Shown: positions 33,105 to 41,887, counted from the stretch's first letter. The stretch is 54,886 nucleotides of DNA from Clostridia bacterium (GCA_024653205.1 JANLFO010000006.1:59684-114569), one strand, 5' to 3'. Translations and numbers: made by a program. The notes: generated by a model from the letters alone, not told the origin.

Positions 33105-33830
33105 TTAGAACCTCCTGCTGCCCGGGCCGCCTTCTTCTCCGCCCGGGTCCAGGTAGTAGCCCACTCCCCAGGCCGTCTGCAGGTGGACGGGCCGGGCGGG
33201 ATCGTCCTCCAGCTTTTCCCGCAGGCGGTGGATGTGCACGTCCACGGTTTTGGGGTCGCCTTCGTAGTCCGGGCCCCAGACCGCGTCCAGGAGTTCGTCC
33301 CGGCTGAATACCCGACCGGGTCGGCCGGCCAGGAAGGCCAGAAGCTCAAACTCGCGGGGCGTTAACTCCACCGTCCTACCGTCTTTACGCACCCGGCGGC
33401 GGCGCAGGTCCAGGTGCAGGCGGCCGAACCGCCTTTCCTCCCCGGCGGCCTCGCGTTCCGGCCGGGTGCGACGCAGGACCGCCTGCACCCGGGCGACCAG
33501 TTCGCGCGGGTCAAAGGGCTTGGTAACGTAGTCGTCCGCCCCCAGCTCCAGGCCCCGCACTCGGTCCAGGGCCTGGCCCCGGGCGGTAAGCATGATCACG
33601 GCAATCTCCGGGTGGAACCGCCGCAGGTGGCGGCACACCTCCAGCCCGTCCATGCCCGGCAGCCGCAGGTCCAGGACTACCAGCGCCGGGGTCTCCCGCC
33701 GCACCAGGGCCAGACCTTCCTCGCCGCTGGCCGCGCAGACCACGCGGAAACCGGCCCGTTCCAAATTGAGGCGGACGAACTCGGCAATGGCTTCTTCATC
33801 TTCGATGATCAGGAGCAGTTCCCGGTCCAT
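33105..33830 (-). CDS. OmpR/PhoB-family response regulator
   Basis: 241 residues. The receiver domain is at about 5-118, with the acidic pocket (IEDEEA), phospho-acceptor Asp in VLDLRLPGMDG and Lys in VTKPFDPRELV. The winged-helix DNA-binding domain is at about 135-230 (ELTPREFELLAFLA, VDVHIHRLREKLE, TAWGVGYYL). ATG 33830 follows AAGGAG. It is the middle gene of a lipoprotein-regulator-kinase operon, 28 bases after the lipoprotein gene. Confidence 0.92.
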   Translation of the reverse strand: MDRELLLIIEDEEAIAEFVRLNLERAGFRVVCAASGEEGLALVRRETPALVVLDLRLPGMDGLEVCRHLRRFHPEIAVIMLTARGQALDRVRGLELGADDYVTKPFDPRELVARVQAVLRRTRPEREAAGEERRFGRLHLDLRRRRVRKDGRTVELTPREFELLAFLAGRPGRVFSRDELLDAVWGPDYEGDPKTVDVHIHRLREKLEDDPARPVHLQTAWGVGYYLDPGGEEGGPGSRRF

Positions 33831-33858
33831 GCTCGGCTCCTTACCCCGGCCCGGCGTC

Positions 33859-35988
33859 TTACTTTTCCTCGACCGGCACCTTTTCCAGGTCTTTCAGCAG
33901 CCACTTCCCCTCCCGGTTGACGAAGGTTGCCCGGACGCCGGCGGCCGGACCGCTGGTTATGGTCAGGGGGCCGCGGGCCTCTACCGTGGGGTCGGGGAGT
34001 TCCAGGAGCCACCTCTGCCCCAGGGGCCGCTGGACCAGCCCCAGCTCCTTGGCGCGGGCCACCAGGGAAGGATCCACCGCCCATTGGGCCGCCTTTTCCT
34101 CTTCGCCCCGGCTCAGGCAGTAGACGAATTCCACCAGGGCGGCGTAGGCCGTGGCCACCGTCTCGGCGCTCACCCGTTGGTAGGCGTCACCCTGCCGCCG
34201 CCAGAGGTCGCGAAAGCGGCGGTGCGGGCCGGCGTTGGCCTCGTGGAATATCTGATCCTTACCATCCCCGACCTCCCAGGAATCGCTTTCCAGGACGAAC
34301 TCCTCCAGGCCGGTGCCGGTGAAGGTAAGGCGGCCGTGGCTCGGGCGCCATTCCCGGGAGGGCGGCCGCCAGAGGATCCGCCAGCGGTCGGCCTCGCGGC
34401 GCAAGAGATACAGTTCCGGCCGGGGGGAACCGCTACCCGAGAAGGCGCTGTCGTAGACGGCGGCCATCTCGGCCTGGCCCTCCCGGCCCAGGGCCAGGCG
34501 GGCGCTCGCGGCCTGATGGGTGGGTCCCAGGCCGTGCACCTGGGCCTCGGCGCTGTAAAAGACTTGGTAGCGGAACCGGTTTTCCCGGCCGGAGGCGCCG
34601 TCCTCCCACCAGCATACCAGGTGGGCGTCCAGGCTGCCGTCGTAGGGGCCAGCCTTGAGATCCACCAGCCAGGTCTCGGGCAGACCGTCCGCACCTTCCG
34701 CCCTTACGGCGGCGAGATACAGCCCCTGCTCCCGGCCCCAGGCGGCGAGGTGCTTCAGGGCTTGCTCCCGCTCCCCGGGCTCCAAGGCGGCCAGGTAGGC
34801 GACCACCTTATCCACGGCCGGCCGGGCCTTGAGCCGCTCCAGGGCCCGGGCCGGGAGAAGCCAGTCCGGGCGGACGGCCGCGGCGCGGGCGTAGGCTTCC
34901 CGGGCCCGGCCGTGCTGTCCCAGCCCTTCCCAGGCCAGGCCGCTGCGGTAGTAGGCTGCGGCGAGGACGAACGGCGGCACGGCGTAGACGGGCCGCCGTT
35001 CGTCATTCTCCGGCGGCGGGGCCGGGTCGGCCCGGTCCTGCGCGGTGATCCGGCCGAGGGTGCTCAACGCCTCCTCATAGCGCCCCAGGGCGAGCAGGGC
35101 CTCGCCTCTGACCAGATCCCACTGATCGGGGCCCGGATAATCCGCCTTGAGGGCCGTCCCTTTTTCGACGGCGGTCAGTGCTTCCGCCGGCCGGCCCGCC
35201 CGCACCAGGCTGAGGGCCAGGTGGTACCAGAGAACGCCGGCGTCGGGCAGGCGCTGTGTTTGTTCCTGATAATAGTCCACCACGCGCGGGAAGTAGGAGG
35301 TATAGGCATCTTCCGCCTCGTAAAACCCGGCGGGGAAATACATCGCCGGTGCCCAGCGGTAAACCTCCACCTCCATGGCTGTACCGGTATCCTTGAGCCA
35401 GAGGGCAATTTCCTGGCGGTTATCCCCGTCGAAGTCGCCCACCTCCAGGCGGTGGTAGCCGTTCTCCCAGAGGGCGGTATAGGAAGGGGCTCCCCCCTTT
35501 TCCCCGGGCGAGCAGGTGAGGATCTTTAGGTGGTTGCCCGCCGAGGCCCCGATCGTGCCCCCGATGAGCACTTCCGGCCGGCCGTCGCCGGTGAGATCCT
35601 CCGCTCCCAGCACGTCCAGCCCCAGAGGGCCGATTTCTTCCTCCCAGACCTTTTCCCAGCCCCGGTCGGTACGGCGGGCGATGAAGACGCCCGCCCTCTG
35701 TTCCGCCTCCCGGTAACCCACCACCAGTTCCTGCTGACCGTCTCCGTCCAGATCGGCGCTGACCACGGCCTTCTGTGGCTCGGCTTCGGCCTGCGGGGAG
35801 GAGAGCGGCCGGGCTTCGGCCATGGTCTGGCCGGGTGCCAGCAACTGTTGGACGGCCCGGGTCAGCTCGTCTACCTGTCCGGCCACTTCCGGCGCCCTTA
35901 TGGTGGCGGAGGGGTTGGGCAGGCCGCACCCCCCGAGAAGGAGGGCCGCCCCCACTGCCGCGGCAATGAAACGGGTTACGCAGGACAT
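33859..35988 (-). CDS. Lipoprotein with FG-GAP/VCBS-like and TPR regions
   Basis: 709 residues. The signal ends in lipobox LLGGC (Cys about 21). FG-GAP/VCBS-like calcium loops lie at about 75-200 (SADLDGDGQQELVVGY, EDLTGDGRPEVLIGG, VGDFDGDNRQEIALW). TPR-like helices occupy about 245-400 (WYHLALSLVRAGRPAEALTAV, AREAYARAAAVRPDWL). A beta-rich C-terminal half follows, whose end (LVEFVYCLSRGEEEKAAQ...) may be NTF2-like. It is the first gene of the operon with the response regulator and kinase, so a role as an external sensing partner or main target is inferred. No homolog function is known to me. Confidence 0.75.
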   Translation of the reverse strand: MSCVTRFIAAAVGAALLLGGCGLPNPSATIRAPEVAGQVDELTRAVQQLLAPGQTMAEARPLSSPQAEAEPQKAVVSADLDGDGQQELVVGYREAEQRAGVFIARRTDRGWEKVWEEEIGPLGLDVLGAEDLTGDGRPEVLIGGTIGASAGNHLKILTCSPGEKGGAPSYTALWENGYHRLEVGDFDGDNRQEIALWLKDTGTAMEVEVYRWAPAMYFPAGFYEAEDAYTSYFPRVVDYYQEQTQRLPDAGVLWYHLALSLVRAGRPAEALTAVEKGTALKADYPGPDQWDLVRGEALLALGRYEEALSTLGRITAQDRADPAPPPENDERRPVYAVPPFVLAAAYYRSGLAWEGLGQHGRAREAYARAAAVRPDWLLPARALERLKARPAVDKVVAYLAALEPGEREQALKHLAAWGREQGLYLAAVRAEGADGLPETWLVDLKAGPYDGSLDAHLVCWWEDGASGRENRFRYQVFYSAEAQVHGLGPTHQAASARLALGREGQAEMAAVYDSAFSGSGSPRPELYLLRREADRWRILWRPPSREWRPSHGRLTFTGTGLEEFVLESDSWEVGDGKDQIFHEANAGPHRRFRDLWRRQGDAYQRVSAETVATAYAALVEFVYCLSRGEEEKAAQWAVDPSLVARAKELGLVQRPLGQRWLLELPDPTVEARGPLTITSGPAAGVRATFVNREGKWLLKDLEKVPVEEK

Positions 35989-36164
35989 GGTATCAACTCC
36001 TTGCCGCTCTTATTCTGGTGAGATCCTATCATCTCCTTTCGCCCAAAGGGTTACGAAGAGGTTAACGAAGAGGAGCACCGGCTTTGCAGGGAAATTGTTC
36101 GGGGTTCCGGGTATAGTGTGGCTATGGCAACGGCCCTTGTGTTAAGAGACACGAGAACAGGGGC

Positions 36165-36749
36165 CTAGCTGCGCCTGCGGGGCGTAGGTGCGGGCGTTCG
36201 GCCGTAGCCGGGTTTTTCCCGCCCGTACACCAGCGCCAGGACGCGCCAGGTGAGAAAACCGCAGACAACCAAAAGCAGGGCCGCCAGGGCGGTGAAGGGC
36301 CAGCCCAAGCTTTCCCGGGCTCCGAGGGCCACCTCGGTCTGGGCATAGCTAAGGTAGGCCAGCATGGCTACCAGCAGGAACTTGATGGCGAAAAGGAAGG
36401 TCAGGGTGACCCGCCGGATCTGTTCTGCCCGCTCCTTGCTCATGGCGGCCAGCCGTTGCTTGGAAGCGTTGATCACCTTTTTCGGGTCGTCGACCACCGC
36501 CACCCACCAGGAAAGCAAGGTCAGGCCGCCGTAACTGACCGCCGCGATCAGCGACCCGAGCAGGACGGCACTGGGCGTCTTATCGCTCCAGGCGTCGGGC
36601 AGGCCGGAAACGTCGAAGTGGGTGGGAATGCGGGCAGGCATATCGCCATAGTTCGCCAGGGGGAACGAGAAGGAGGCCACCAGCAGGGCTACAATAACCG
36701 CCTCCAGCCACACCGGGTAGAATTGGTTGAGGCGCGACCACAGTCCCAC
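36165..36749 (-). CDS. DUF1648-containing membrane protein
   Basis: 194 residues with five hydrophobic helices. The loop after the first helix, PARIPTHFDVSGLPDAWSDK, is the DUF1648 signature, a short domain met in small membrane proteins of Gram-positives (SdpI-like neighbours among them). GTG 36749 lies 8 bases after GGAGG; the longer frame from 36839 is rejected for lack of a ribosome site. It is followed by a basic tail (TPAPTPRRRS). An SdpI-like immunity role would be a guess. Confidence 0.65.
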   Translation of the reverse strand: MGLWSRLNQFYPVWLEAVIVALLVASFSFPLANYGDMPARIPTHFDVSGLPDAWSDKTPSAVLLGSLIAAVSYGGLTLLSWWVAVVDDPKKVINASKQRLAAMSKERAEQIRRVTLTFLFAIKFLLVAMLAYLSYAQTEVALGARESLGWPFTALAALLLVVCGFLTWRVLALVYGREKPGYGRTPAPTPRRRS

Positions 36750-36855
36750 GGGGAAACACCTCCACAATATTGATAGTCTGCCCTTTATCTGGCTGGCCTT
36801 GAGGGGAATAAGCCTGGTGCCGGTGATCTTCTGCGGCACAATCCTCCGGTGCGGT

Positions 36856-37338
36856 CTAACCGTATATACGTCGGCGGTAGCGGCCCTTCGGCAGGCGGCG
36901 CGCCATGAGGTAGAGGGCCAGCGCCATCAGCAGGGTAGCCGGGAAGGCGGAGCCGATACCCAAAGGAGCGATGGCCAGCAAAAACACCATCCCGCCCGCC
37001 ACGCCTAGCCAGAAGCTACGGCCTTTCCGGGTCAGAAGCACGCCCACCGCCAGTTGGCCCAGGGCAATGGCCAACACTATCGGCTGCGTATAACGGCTGA
37101 ATACCCCGGAGATGAAGTCGCGGTAAGCGGGCAGGAGGGCCCACCGGCCGTAGACCAAGTAGCCCTCGGGCTGGGACATGGCCATATAGGCGTTGAAGCT
37201 CCCGGCTCCGAGAAAGATGAGTACAAAGAGCACTCTTACCGGCCGGGGCCATTTGGGCGCGGCAAGCACCAGCGCCAGGGACACGGCGTTGGAAACCAGG
37301 TACGGAATCAGGAACTCGGCGGGAACGATTTTTATCAC
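36856..37338 (-). CDS. Hypothetical four-helix membrane protein
   Basis: 160 residues, four or five hydrophobic helices (about 8-27, 34-53, 85-105, 110-145) and a strongly basic C-terminus (RRLPKGRYRRRIYG). Not recognised. The start is odd: GGGAGGTGAT contains the only early GTG (37338), which thus overlaps its own ribosome site, and the codons at normal spacing are ATA and ATC. A non-canonical start is therefore possible. It precedes the DUF1648 gene on the same strand by about 105 bases. Confidence 0.55.
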   Translation of the reverse strand: MIKIVPAEFLIPYLVSNAVSLALVLAAPKWPRPVRVLFVLIFLGAGSFNAYMAMSQPEGYLVYGRWALLPAYRDFISGVFSRYTQPIVLAIALGQLAVGVLLTRKGRSFWLGVAGGMVFLLAIAPLGIGSAFPATLLMALALYLMARRLPKGRYRRRIYG

Positions 37339-37535
37339 CTCCCGAATTGTGGGAAGCCCTTGTGCCGGGCCGGCACCTGCTGTTGGCGCCCGGCGACCGG
37401 CATCCCCGCTTTCCCGGGTCGGGACGGCCCCCGGGCCAGATATTGGTGCGACCGATAGAGCTTTTAGAATGATACGCGAACCGTATTCGAGGCTCCGAGG
37501 CGGTTCTCCTCCTGGCCGGGACCGATTGGTTGGTC

Positions 37536-37564
37536 TTGCCTGTTCCCGGTGGTAGGAATAGAAT
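37536..37564 (+). promoter_or_regulatory. Promoter of the CtpA-type protease gene
   Basis: TTGCCT (37536-37541), 17-base spacer, TAGAAT (37559-37564), about 124 bases before the start codon. The remainder of the 349-base gap 37339-37687 shows no other feature. Confidence 0.6.
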
Positions 37565-37687
37565 GAGGAAGAGGACGGCCGGCGCCCCAGGTCAAGGGAA
37601 AATGTTACCTCGAGGCGGACGGCGGGCCATGGAGATGGCCGGCGGAAGAGCTGGTTTCTAGAGCGGTATCGGAGAGGAGAGCTTCAA

Positions 37688-39148
37688 ATGGCAGTCGGGG
37701 GTCGAGGCGGCCGGGTCTGGTTTCTCCTGGCGCTTTTCGTTTTATTGTTGCTCCCTTACTCCGCGGTCGGGGTAGCCGGGGAGGAGGGGCCTCGGCCGGA
37801 TGCCACCATGGCGGCGGGGGCCTCTTCTAATGGGATCCTCGAGGAGGTGCGGGAGTACCTACGGCGCTACTATGTAGATCCCTTGCCGGCGGAAAGCCTC
37901 GACAAGTCCACGGTGGAAGGACTGATCGCTGGCCTCAACGATCCCTACACCGTCTACCTGGGGCCGCAGGAATATGCTCAGTTCCTCGAATCCCTCTGGG
38001 GCAGCTTCAGCGGTGTGGGTATTCGTCTGGACAAGGTCGGTGATTACATAACCGTAGTGGCGCCGTTAGCCGGTTCTCCCGCCGAACGGGCCGGGGTAAA
38101 GGCTGGGGACCGCATCCTGGCCGCCGACGGGCATTCCCTGGTAGGCGCCAGCGTGGAGAAGGCTTTGACCCTCATTCGGGGGGAGCCGGGTTCGGCAGTG
38201 GTGCTAACCCTGGAGCGGCCGGGTGGGGGAAGGTTCGAATTAAGGCTGGTGAGGGAAGTAATCGAAATTCCCAGCGTGTCTTGGGAGCTTCTACCCGAGG
38301 GCATCGGCTACCTGCGGCTGGAGGAGTTCGGAACCGCCACCGCCGAGGAAGCCGCCCGGGCGCTTTCCGAACTGGTTCCTGACAGCCGGGGAATTATCCT
38401 GGATTTGCGCGGCAACTCCGGGGGACTGTTAGACGTGGCGGTAGAAGTGGCGGCGCAGTTCCTGCCTCCGGGTCCGGTGGTGCAGGTGGTAGACCGGGAG
38501 GGCGAGCCCGAAGCTCTGGAGGCCGAGGGCGGCCGGAGGGTTAGGCTGCCGCTGGTGATGCTGGTAGACCACTTTACCGCCAGCGCGGCGGAGATCGTGG
38601 CCGGGGCCGTTCAGGATTACCGCATCGGCCTTCTGGTGGGAGAGCGTACCTTCGGCAAGGGCTCCATCCAGTCGGTTTTCGAGTTGAGTAACGGCGGCGC
38701 CCTGAAGCTTTCCGTGGCCCGCTACCGCACGCCCCTGGGCCGCGAAGTGGACGGCAAGGGCCTGGTGCCGGACTACGAGGTTGCCGACCGGGAGGAGCAG
38801 GAAGCCCTGGCCCGCCGCCTGCTGCTGGCCGGACTCAGCCGTGGCCGGACGGTTTGGCTGGCCGCGGAGGCTAACGGTGGGTCAGACTCCTACCGCCTGC
38901 GAGGCGGCTCCGCTTACGTTCCCGCCCGGTTCTTTACCGAGGTTTTCGGCGCTTCGCTGGTCCGGTCCGGGCGGCAGGTAGTTCTGCGTTACGGGCCATA
39001 CGAGGTATACGTGAGCACCGGCCATGCCTTCCCGGCGGCCTGGGAAGATGACGGCACCCTATGGCTGCCCTTGCGCCGGGTGGCGGAGGGGTTGGGTGGC
39101 CGGGTCCAGTACGACGGCCGCCGGCGGATTATTAGCGTGGCTTTCTAG
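37688..39148 (+). CDS. ctpA: C-terminal processing protease (S41, PDZ) with C-terminal stalk domain
   Basis: 486 residues. Signal or anchor helix (about 9-30). Family N-terminal helices (EVREYLRRYYVDPLP, LDPYTVYL-like NDPYTVYLGPQEY). PDZ domain at about 100-180 (GVGIRLDKVGDYITVVAPL, SPAERAGVKAGDRILAADG). S41 peptidase core at about 195-370, with the catalytic serine in FTASAAEIVAGA and lysine in TFGKGSIQS. An extra copper-amine-oxidase-N1-like domain closes the protein (about 395-486, LWLPLRRVAEGLGGRVQYD), tying this protease to the other stalk proteins here. It cleaves C-termini of exported proteins; the substrate is unknown. Confidence 0.9.
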   Translation: MAVGGRGGRVWFLLALFVLLLLPYSAVGVAGEEGPRPDATMAAGASSNGILEEVREYLRRYYVDPLPAESLDKSTVEGLIAGLNDPYTVYLGPQEYAQFLESLWGSFSGVGIRLDKVGDYITVVAPLAGSPAERAGVKAGDRILAADGHSLVGASVEKALTLIRGEPGSAVVLTLERPGGGRFELRLVREVIEIPSVSWELLPEGIGYLRLEEFGTATAEEAARALSELVPDSRGIILDLRGNSGGLLDVAVEVAAQFLPPGPVVQVVDREGEPEALEAEGGRRVRLPLVMLVDHFTASAAEIVAGAVQDYRIGLLVGERTFGKGSIQSVFELSNGGALKLSVARYRTPLGREVDGKGLVPDYEVADREEQEALARRLLLAGLSRGRTVWLAAEANGGSDSYRLRGGSAYVPARFFTEVFGASLVRSGRQVVLRYGPYEVYVSTGHAFPAAWEDDGTLWLPLRRVAEGLGGRVQYDGRRRIISVAF

Positions 39149-39162
39149 GCAGAATTTACCGG

Positions 39163-39192
39163 TTTCCCACCTTGTTACGGGCAAGTTATAAT
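39163..39192 (+). promoter_or_regulatory. -10 element before the CAP-domain gene
   Basis: A perfect TATAAT at 39187-39192 lies 30 bases before the start; the -35 region (TTTCCC at 39163-39168, 18-base spacer) is poor, so an activator may be needed. Confidence 0.45.
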
Positions 39193-39222
39193 CTACTAAA
39201 CCCGTATTAAGGAGGAAGACCG

Positions 39223-39891
39223 GTGAAAACTTCCTTCGGACCCACTTCCCTTGCCCTGCTGGCAATATTTATCCTGGCCCTGTGGCCCTCCCCTACCGTG
39301 GCGGCGGCGGTGGCCGAACGGCCCGCGCCCGGCCAGAGCGTCGAACAGTGGTATCTGGAGTACCTGCAGCAGTACTCTCCCTCCACGCTCAAACTTCCGG
39401 CTTCGTCCGCCCCCTCTTCTCCCGCTCCGGCTGCCCCGGCCTCGGGCGGCACCTCTCAGCCGCAAACCCAGGCTCCTCAGACGGTGCCGGAGCCCCCTTC
39501 CGGCCTCACCGCCGAAGAGGCGCAGCTTTTCCGCTGGATCAACCAGGAGCGGCTAAAGGCCGGGCGGAGCCCGGTAGAAGCCGATCCGGAGTTGATGCGT
39601 CTGGCGCGGCTCAAAGCGCAAGACGTAGCCACCTACGACTATTACGGGCACACCTCCCCCACCTACGGAACCCCCGGTCAGATGCTCACCGCCGCCGGCT
39701 ATCCCTGGTCGGCCTGCGGCGAAACCATAGCCAAGGCGGGAAGCGTCTACAAGGCTCACCGGCTGCTCATGGCCAGCTCGGCCCACCGGGCGATTATCCT
39801 CAGCCCCACCTACACCCGGGTGGGCATCGGGGTAGCCCCCTACGTCGGCCGTTCGGGCCTGGTGGTAGTGGAGCTCTTCGCCCGGCCCTAG
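39223..39891 (+). CDS. CAP-domain (SCP/PR1-like) secreted protein
   Basis: 222 residues: signal peptide (1-27), a Pro/Ala/Ser-rich linker (about 45-95), then a CAP domain from about 97 (AEEAQLFRWINQERLKAGRSPVEAD, LMRLARLKAQDVATYDYYGHTSP, ETIAKAG, SSAHRAIILSPTYTRVGIGV). This is the architecture of YkwD-like proteins of spore formers. GTG 39223 follows AAGGAGG. It is 74 bases from the protease gene but has its own -10 element. Confidence 0.85.
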   Translation: MKTSFGPTSLALLAIFILALWPSPTVAAAVAERPAPGQSVEQWYLEYLQQYSPSTLKLPASSAPSSPAPAAPASGGTSQPQTQAPQTVPEPPSGLTAEEAQLFRWINQERLKAGRSPVEADPELMRLARLKAQDVATYDYYGHTSPTYGTPGQMLTAAGYPWSACGETIAKAGSVYKAHRLLMASSAHRAIILSPTYTRVGIGVAPYVGRSGLVVVELFARP

Positions 39892-39929
39892 GTATGCCGG
39901 GCGGGGCGGCGAAGGCCTAGGCGTCGGGC

Positions 39930-40082
39930 CTAGCGGACGGTTACCAGTATCTGTTCGATGAGGGCGGTAATTACCCCTTTTTCCAGAGCGATCTTCTGGT
40001 ATTCTTCCCGGAGCTGTTTAAGCTCCTCCTCGGTGATTTCTAGGGTGAGGTAGAACTTTCGGCTGGTGGTGATGATTTTCAC
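39930..40082 (-). CDS. 50-residue hypothetical protein
   Basis: GTG 40082 to TAG 39930, with a perfect AGGAGG at 40091-40096, 8 bases upstream. The product begins MKIITTSRKFYLTLEITEEE, then helix LKQLREEYQKIALEKG and VITALIEQILVTV. A strand followed by two helices could be a small ribbon-helix-helix-like or dimerising fold, but there is no recognised match. The strong ribosome site and codon pattern argue that it is real. Confidence 0.6.
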   Translation of the reverse strand: MKIITTSRKFYLTLEITEEELKQLREEYQKIALEKGVITALIEQILVTVR

Positions 40083-40180
40083 CCGGGATTCCTCCTACTC
40101 CGGTTAGATTCTCAGGTTGGATTCTCCCCAAACATTATATGGGCTCCGGCGGCTGGCGATGCTCTCAACTCGAGGTGGCA

Positions 40181-40210
40181 GAGAAAAGCGCCAGGCCGGC
40201 CGCCTGGCGC
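40181..40210 (-). terminator. Intrinsic terminator of the Cys-rich protein gene
   Basis: GCGCCAGGC (40188-40196) and GCCTGGCGC (40202-40210) form a perfect 9-bp stem with a 5-base loop. On the minus strand it is followed by TTTTCTC. It lies 38 bases after the stop codon at 40248. Confidence 0.85.
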
Positions 40211-40247
40211 CTTCTCTACCGGGCTGGGGCGGTCACGTCGCCGGGAC

Positions 40248-41261
40248 CTAGTTGGGCAGCACCCGGATGAGGCGGCCGTCGCAGTACACCAGGGTGCGTA
40301 CGATCTGCCCCGTGAGGTCGCGCTGGCGCTCGAAGGTGACTCGGCAGCAATCCACCGGCAGCCTAACCTCTTTGCCCCCGGCGTTGATCACGTCGCCCCG
40401 CTTGAAGCCGCCCACCAGGGCCGGGAAGCGGGCCACCTCGTCGGCGTCGGTGATGGCGTCGAACACATCCGCCCCTCTGGTGACCGTGACTACTATCCCC
40501 TGCACCATGGTTCTGGGAACCTCACCCTCCGGACCCGTCTCCGCGGTCTTATTGGCCAGGGCCTCTGGGGTATCCACTACCACCACGTCCGGCACTTCGC
40601 ACTGCTGGGGCGGGAACAGGTTTTGCGGCGGGCAGGGGAACTCTTCCTGCGGAGTGGCCACGCAGGGCTCGGCCTGGCAGAAGCCGTAGCTTGGGACCAG
40701 GAGCTTCACCAGGGCCTTCACCTGGATCTCTTTGCAGAGCTTTATCTTGCAGAACAACACGAGGCTTTCATGCCCGTTCCCTTCTGCGCTGTCCTCGTGG
40801 TTGGTGGTATCGGTGCGGGGAAGCACCGAGCACTCGCAGCGGGCGCTCACTATGCGGCACTGGCCGAAGGTACCCTCGGGCGCGTACAGGAAGACATCCT
40901 GGAACTGCTGGAAGGGCCCCTCCGTAACGCGGCAGGGAACCTTTTCGTGACCACGGCTGTCGAACACCCGGATCTGCAACTTGATAGTTTGCTTTATGAC
41001 TATTGAGCGAAAGTTGTTGGGGTCCGGCTCCCCAAAGTTAAAGATGGAGCAGGTGGTGTCCGGGAAGACCACTTCACATACAATGGTATCCGTGGGGTCT
41101 ATGTGGCAGTGTTTGGGTACTGGTACCTCGCGGAAGATGATCTCTTCCTTAATGCACTGGTCATAAACCTTTAAGACTTCAATACAGTCAATTTCCGTGG
41201 GCGGCGGGCACTGCGGCACGCCGTCTACTATGGGGCATTTGCCGGGCTGAATTTCGCCCAT
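40248..41261 (-). CDS. Cys-rich hypothetical protein, spore-coat-like
   Basis: 337 residues with about 18 cysteines, no signal peptide, and a low-basic, beta-rich composition. It begins GEIQPGKCPIVDGVPQCPPP and has pairs such as CRIVSARCECS and VDCCRVTF. The middle resembles the repeated domains of coat or spore-cortex proteins with SPOCS-like folds, but only loosely. ATG 41261 has AAGGAGGGAG. A CATATGAT about 70 bases upstream could belong to a sporulation sigma-E/K type promoter, though no matching -35 is clear. Its own terminator follows. A role in the spore coat is an inference from composition only. Confidence 0.55.
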   Translation of the reverse strand: MGEIQPGKCPIVDGVPQCPPPTEIDCIEVLKVYDQCIKEEIIFREVPVPKHCHIDPTDTIVCEVVFPDTTCSIFNFGEPDPNNFRSIVIKQTIKLQIRVFDSRGHEKVPCRVTEGPFQQFQDVFLYAPEGTFGQCRIVSARCECSVLPRTDTTNHEDSAEGNGHESLVLFCKIKLCKEIQVKALVKLLVPSYGFCQAEPCVATPQEEFPCPPQNLFPPQQCEVPDVVVVDTPEALANKTAETGPEGEVPRTMVQGIVVTVTRGADVFDAITDADEVARFPALVGGFKRGDVINAGGKEVRLPVDCCRVTFERQRDLTGQIVRTLVYCDGRLIRVLPN

Positions 41262-41490
41262 CAGGTCTCCCTCCTTAAGGAATGTTAGGGGCGGCCAAGG
41301 CTGGTCCTGCCGGCTAGCCTTTTCCGTAGACCATCATATGGGGTGAACCTGGAGGAGGTTCCTGGACGGCGCCTGCCACAAAAAGCGCTTGCTCCGGTAA
41401 CCTCACCCAAGCTCGCCGCATAAGTTTAGAGAGGGGTAAGACCGCCGGAACCCTGATCAGCTTCCCGAGTTGGGAAAGGAGGAAGAGCGC

Positions 41491-41799
41491 TTGAGCGGTA
41501 TCCCAAAGCCCGTGCTGGAGTACTTTTCCGCCTACGGCCTGGACGAAGCGAAAGTAAGAGAACTCTACGCCCCTTCCGGGCCCTGCGGGTGCGGGGCGGC
41601 AGCTCCGCCGGCGAAAGCCGAAGCCGGGCCCCCCGGACCGTCGGCACCCGGCCACGAGCCGCCACCCCAGCCCGAAACCGCGCCCGAAGAGGCAGCCCCT
41701 CCGGCGGGACCGGCGGAAGAGGGCTCCTCGGAGGGCTTCTGGGCGGAGGAGACCTCTCCCGGGGAGGAAGAGCTGAAAGAGGAACCAGGGGCAGAGTAG
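41491..41799 (+). CDS. Acidic, proline-rich hypothetical protein
   Basis: 102 residues. A folded start (SGIPKPVLEYFSAYGLDEAKVRELYAPSG) and CGCG are followed by a disordered Pro/Glu/Ala tail. TTG 41491 lies 8 bases after AGGAGG, favoured over ATG-less upstream codons from 41470. A strong terminator follows at 41858. The family is not recognised. Confidence 0.5.
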   Translation: MSGIPKPVLEYFSAYGLDEAKVRELYAPSGPCGCGAAAPPAKAEAGPPGPSAPGHEPPPQPETAPEEAAPPAGPAEEGSSEGFWAEETSPGEEELKEEPGAE

Positions 41800-41857
41800 C
41801 CCCGAGCCTGAGGCTCGTGTTCCCGGTTGCCGTGTTGCTTCCGTCCGCTTTCTCCTG

Positions 41858-41887
41858 CGGCCCGCAGCCTGCGGGCCGATTTATTTT
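41858..41887 (+). terminator. Intrinsic terminator
   Basis: CGGCCCGCA (41858-41866), loop GCC, TGCGGGCCG (41870-41878), then ATTTATTTT. It closes the transcript of the 41491 gene and meets the 3' end of the convergent small gene. Confidence 0.85.

Noticed and set aside
33592-35529. 645-codon plus-strand frame opposite the FG-GAP lipoprotein
   Set aside because: No domain or sensible start; it mirrors the codon pattern of the real gene, which has a lipobox and calcium loops.
36131-36164. Imperfect hairpin after the DUF1648 gene as terminator
   Set aside because: The stem has several mismatches and no T-run on the minus strand.
41314-41665. Minus-strand frames opposite the 41491 gene
   Set aside because: No ribosome site or recognisable motif; the plus strand has AGGAGG and a strong terminator.
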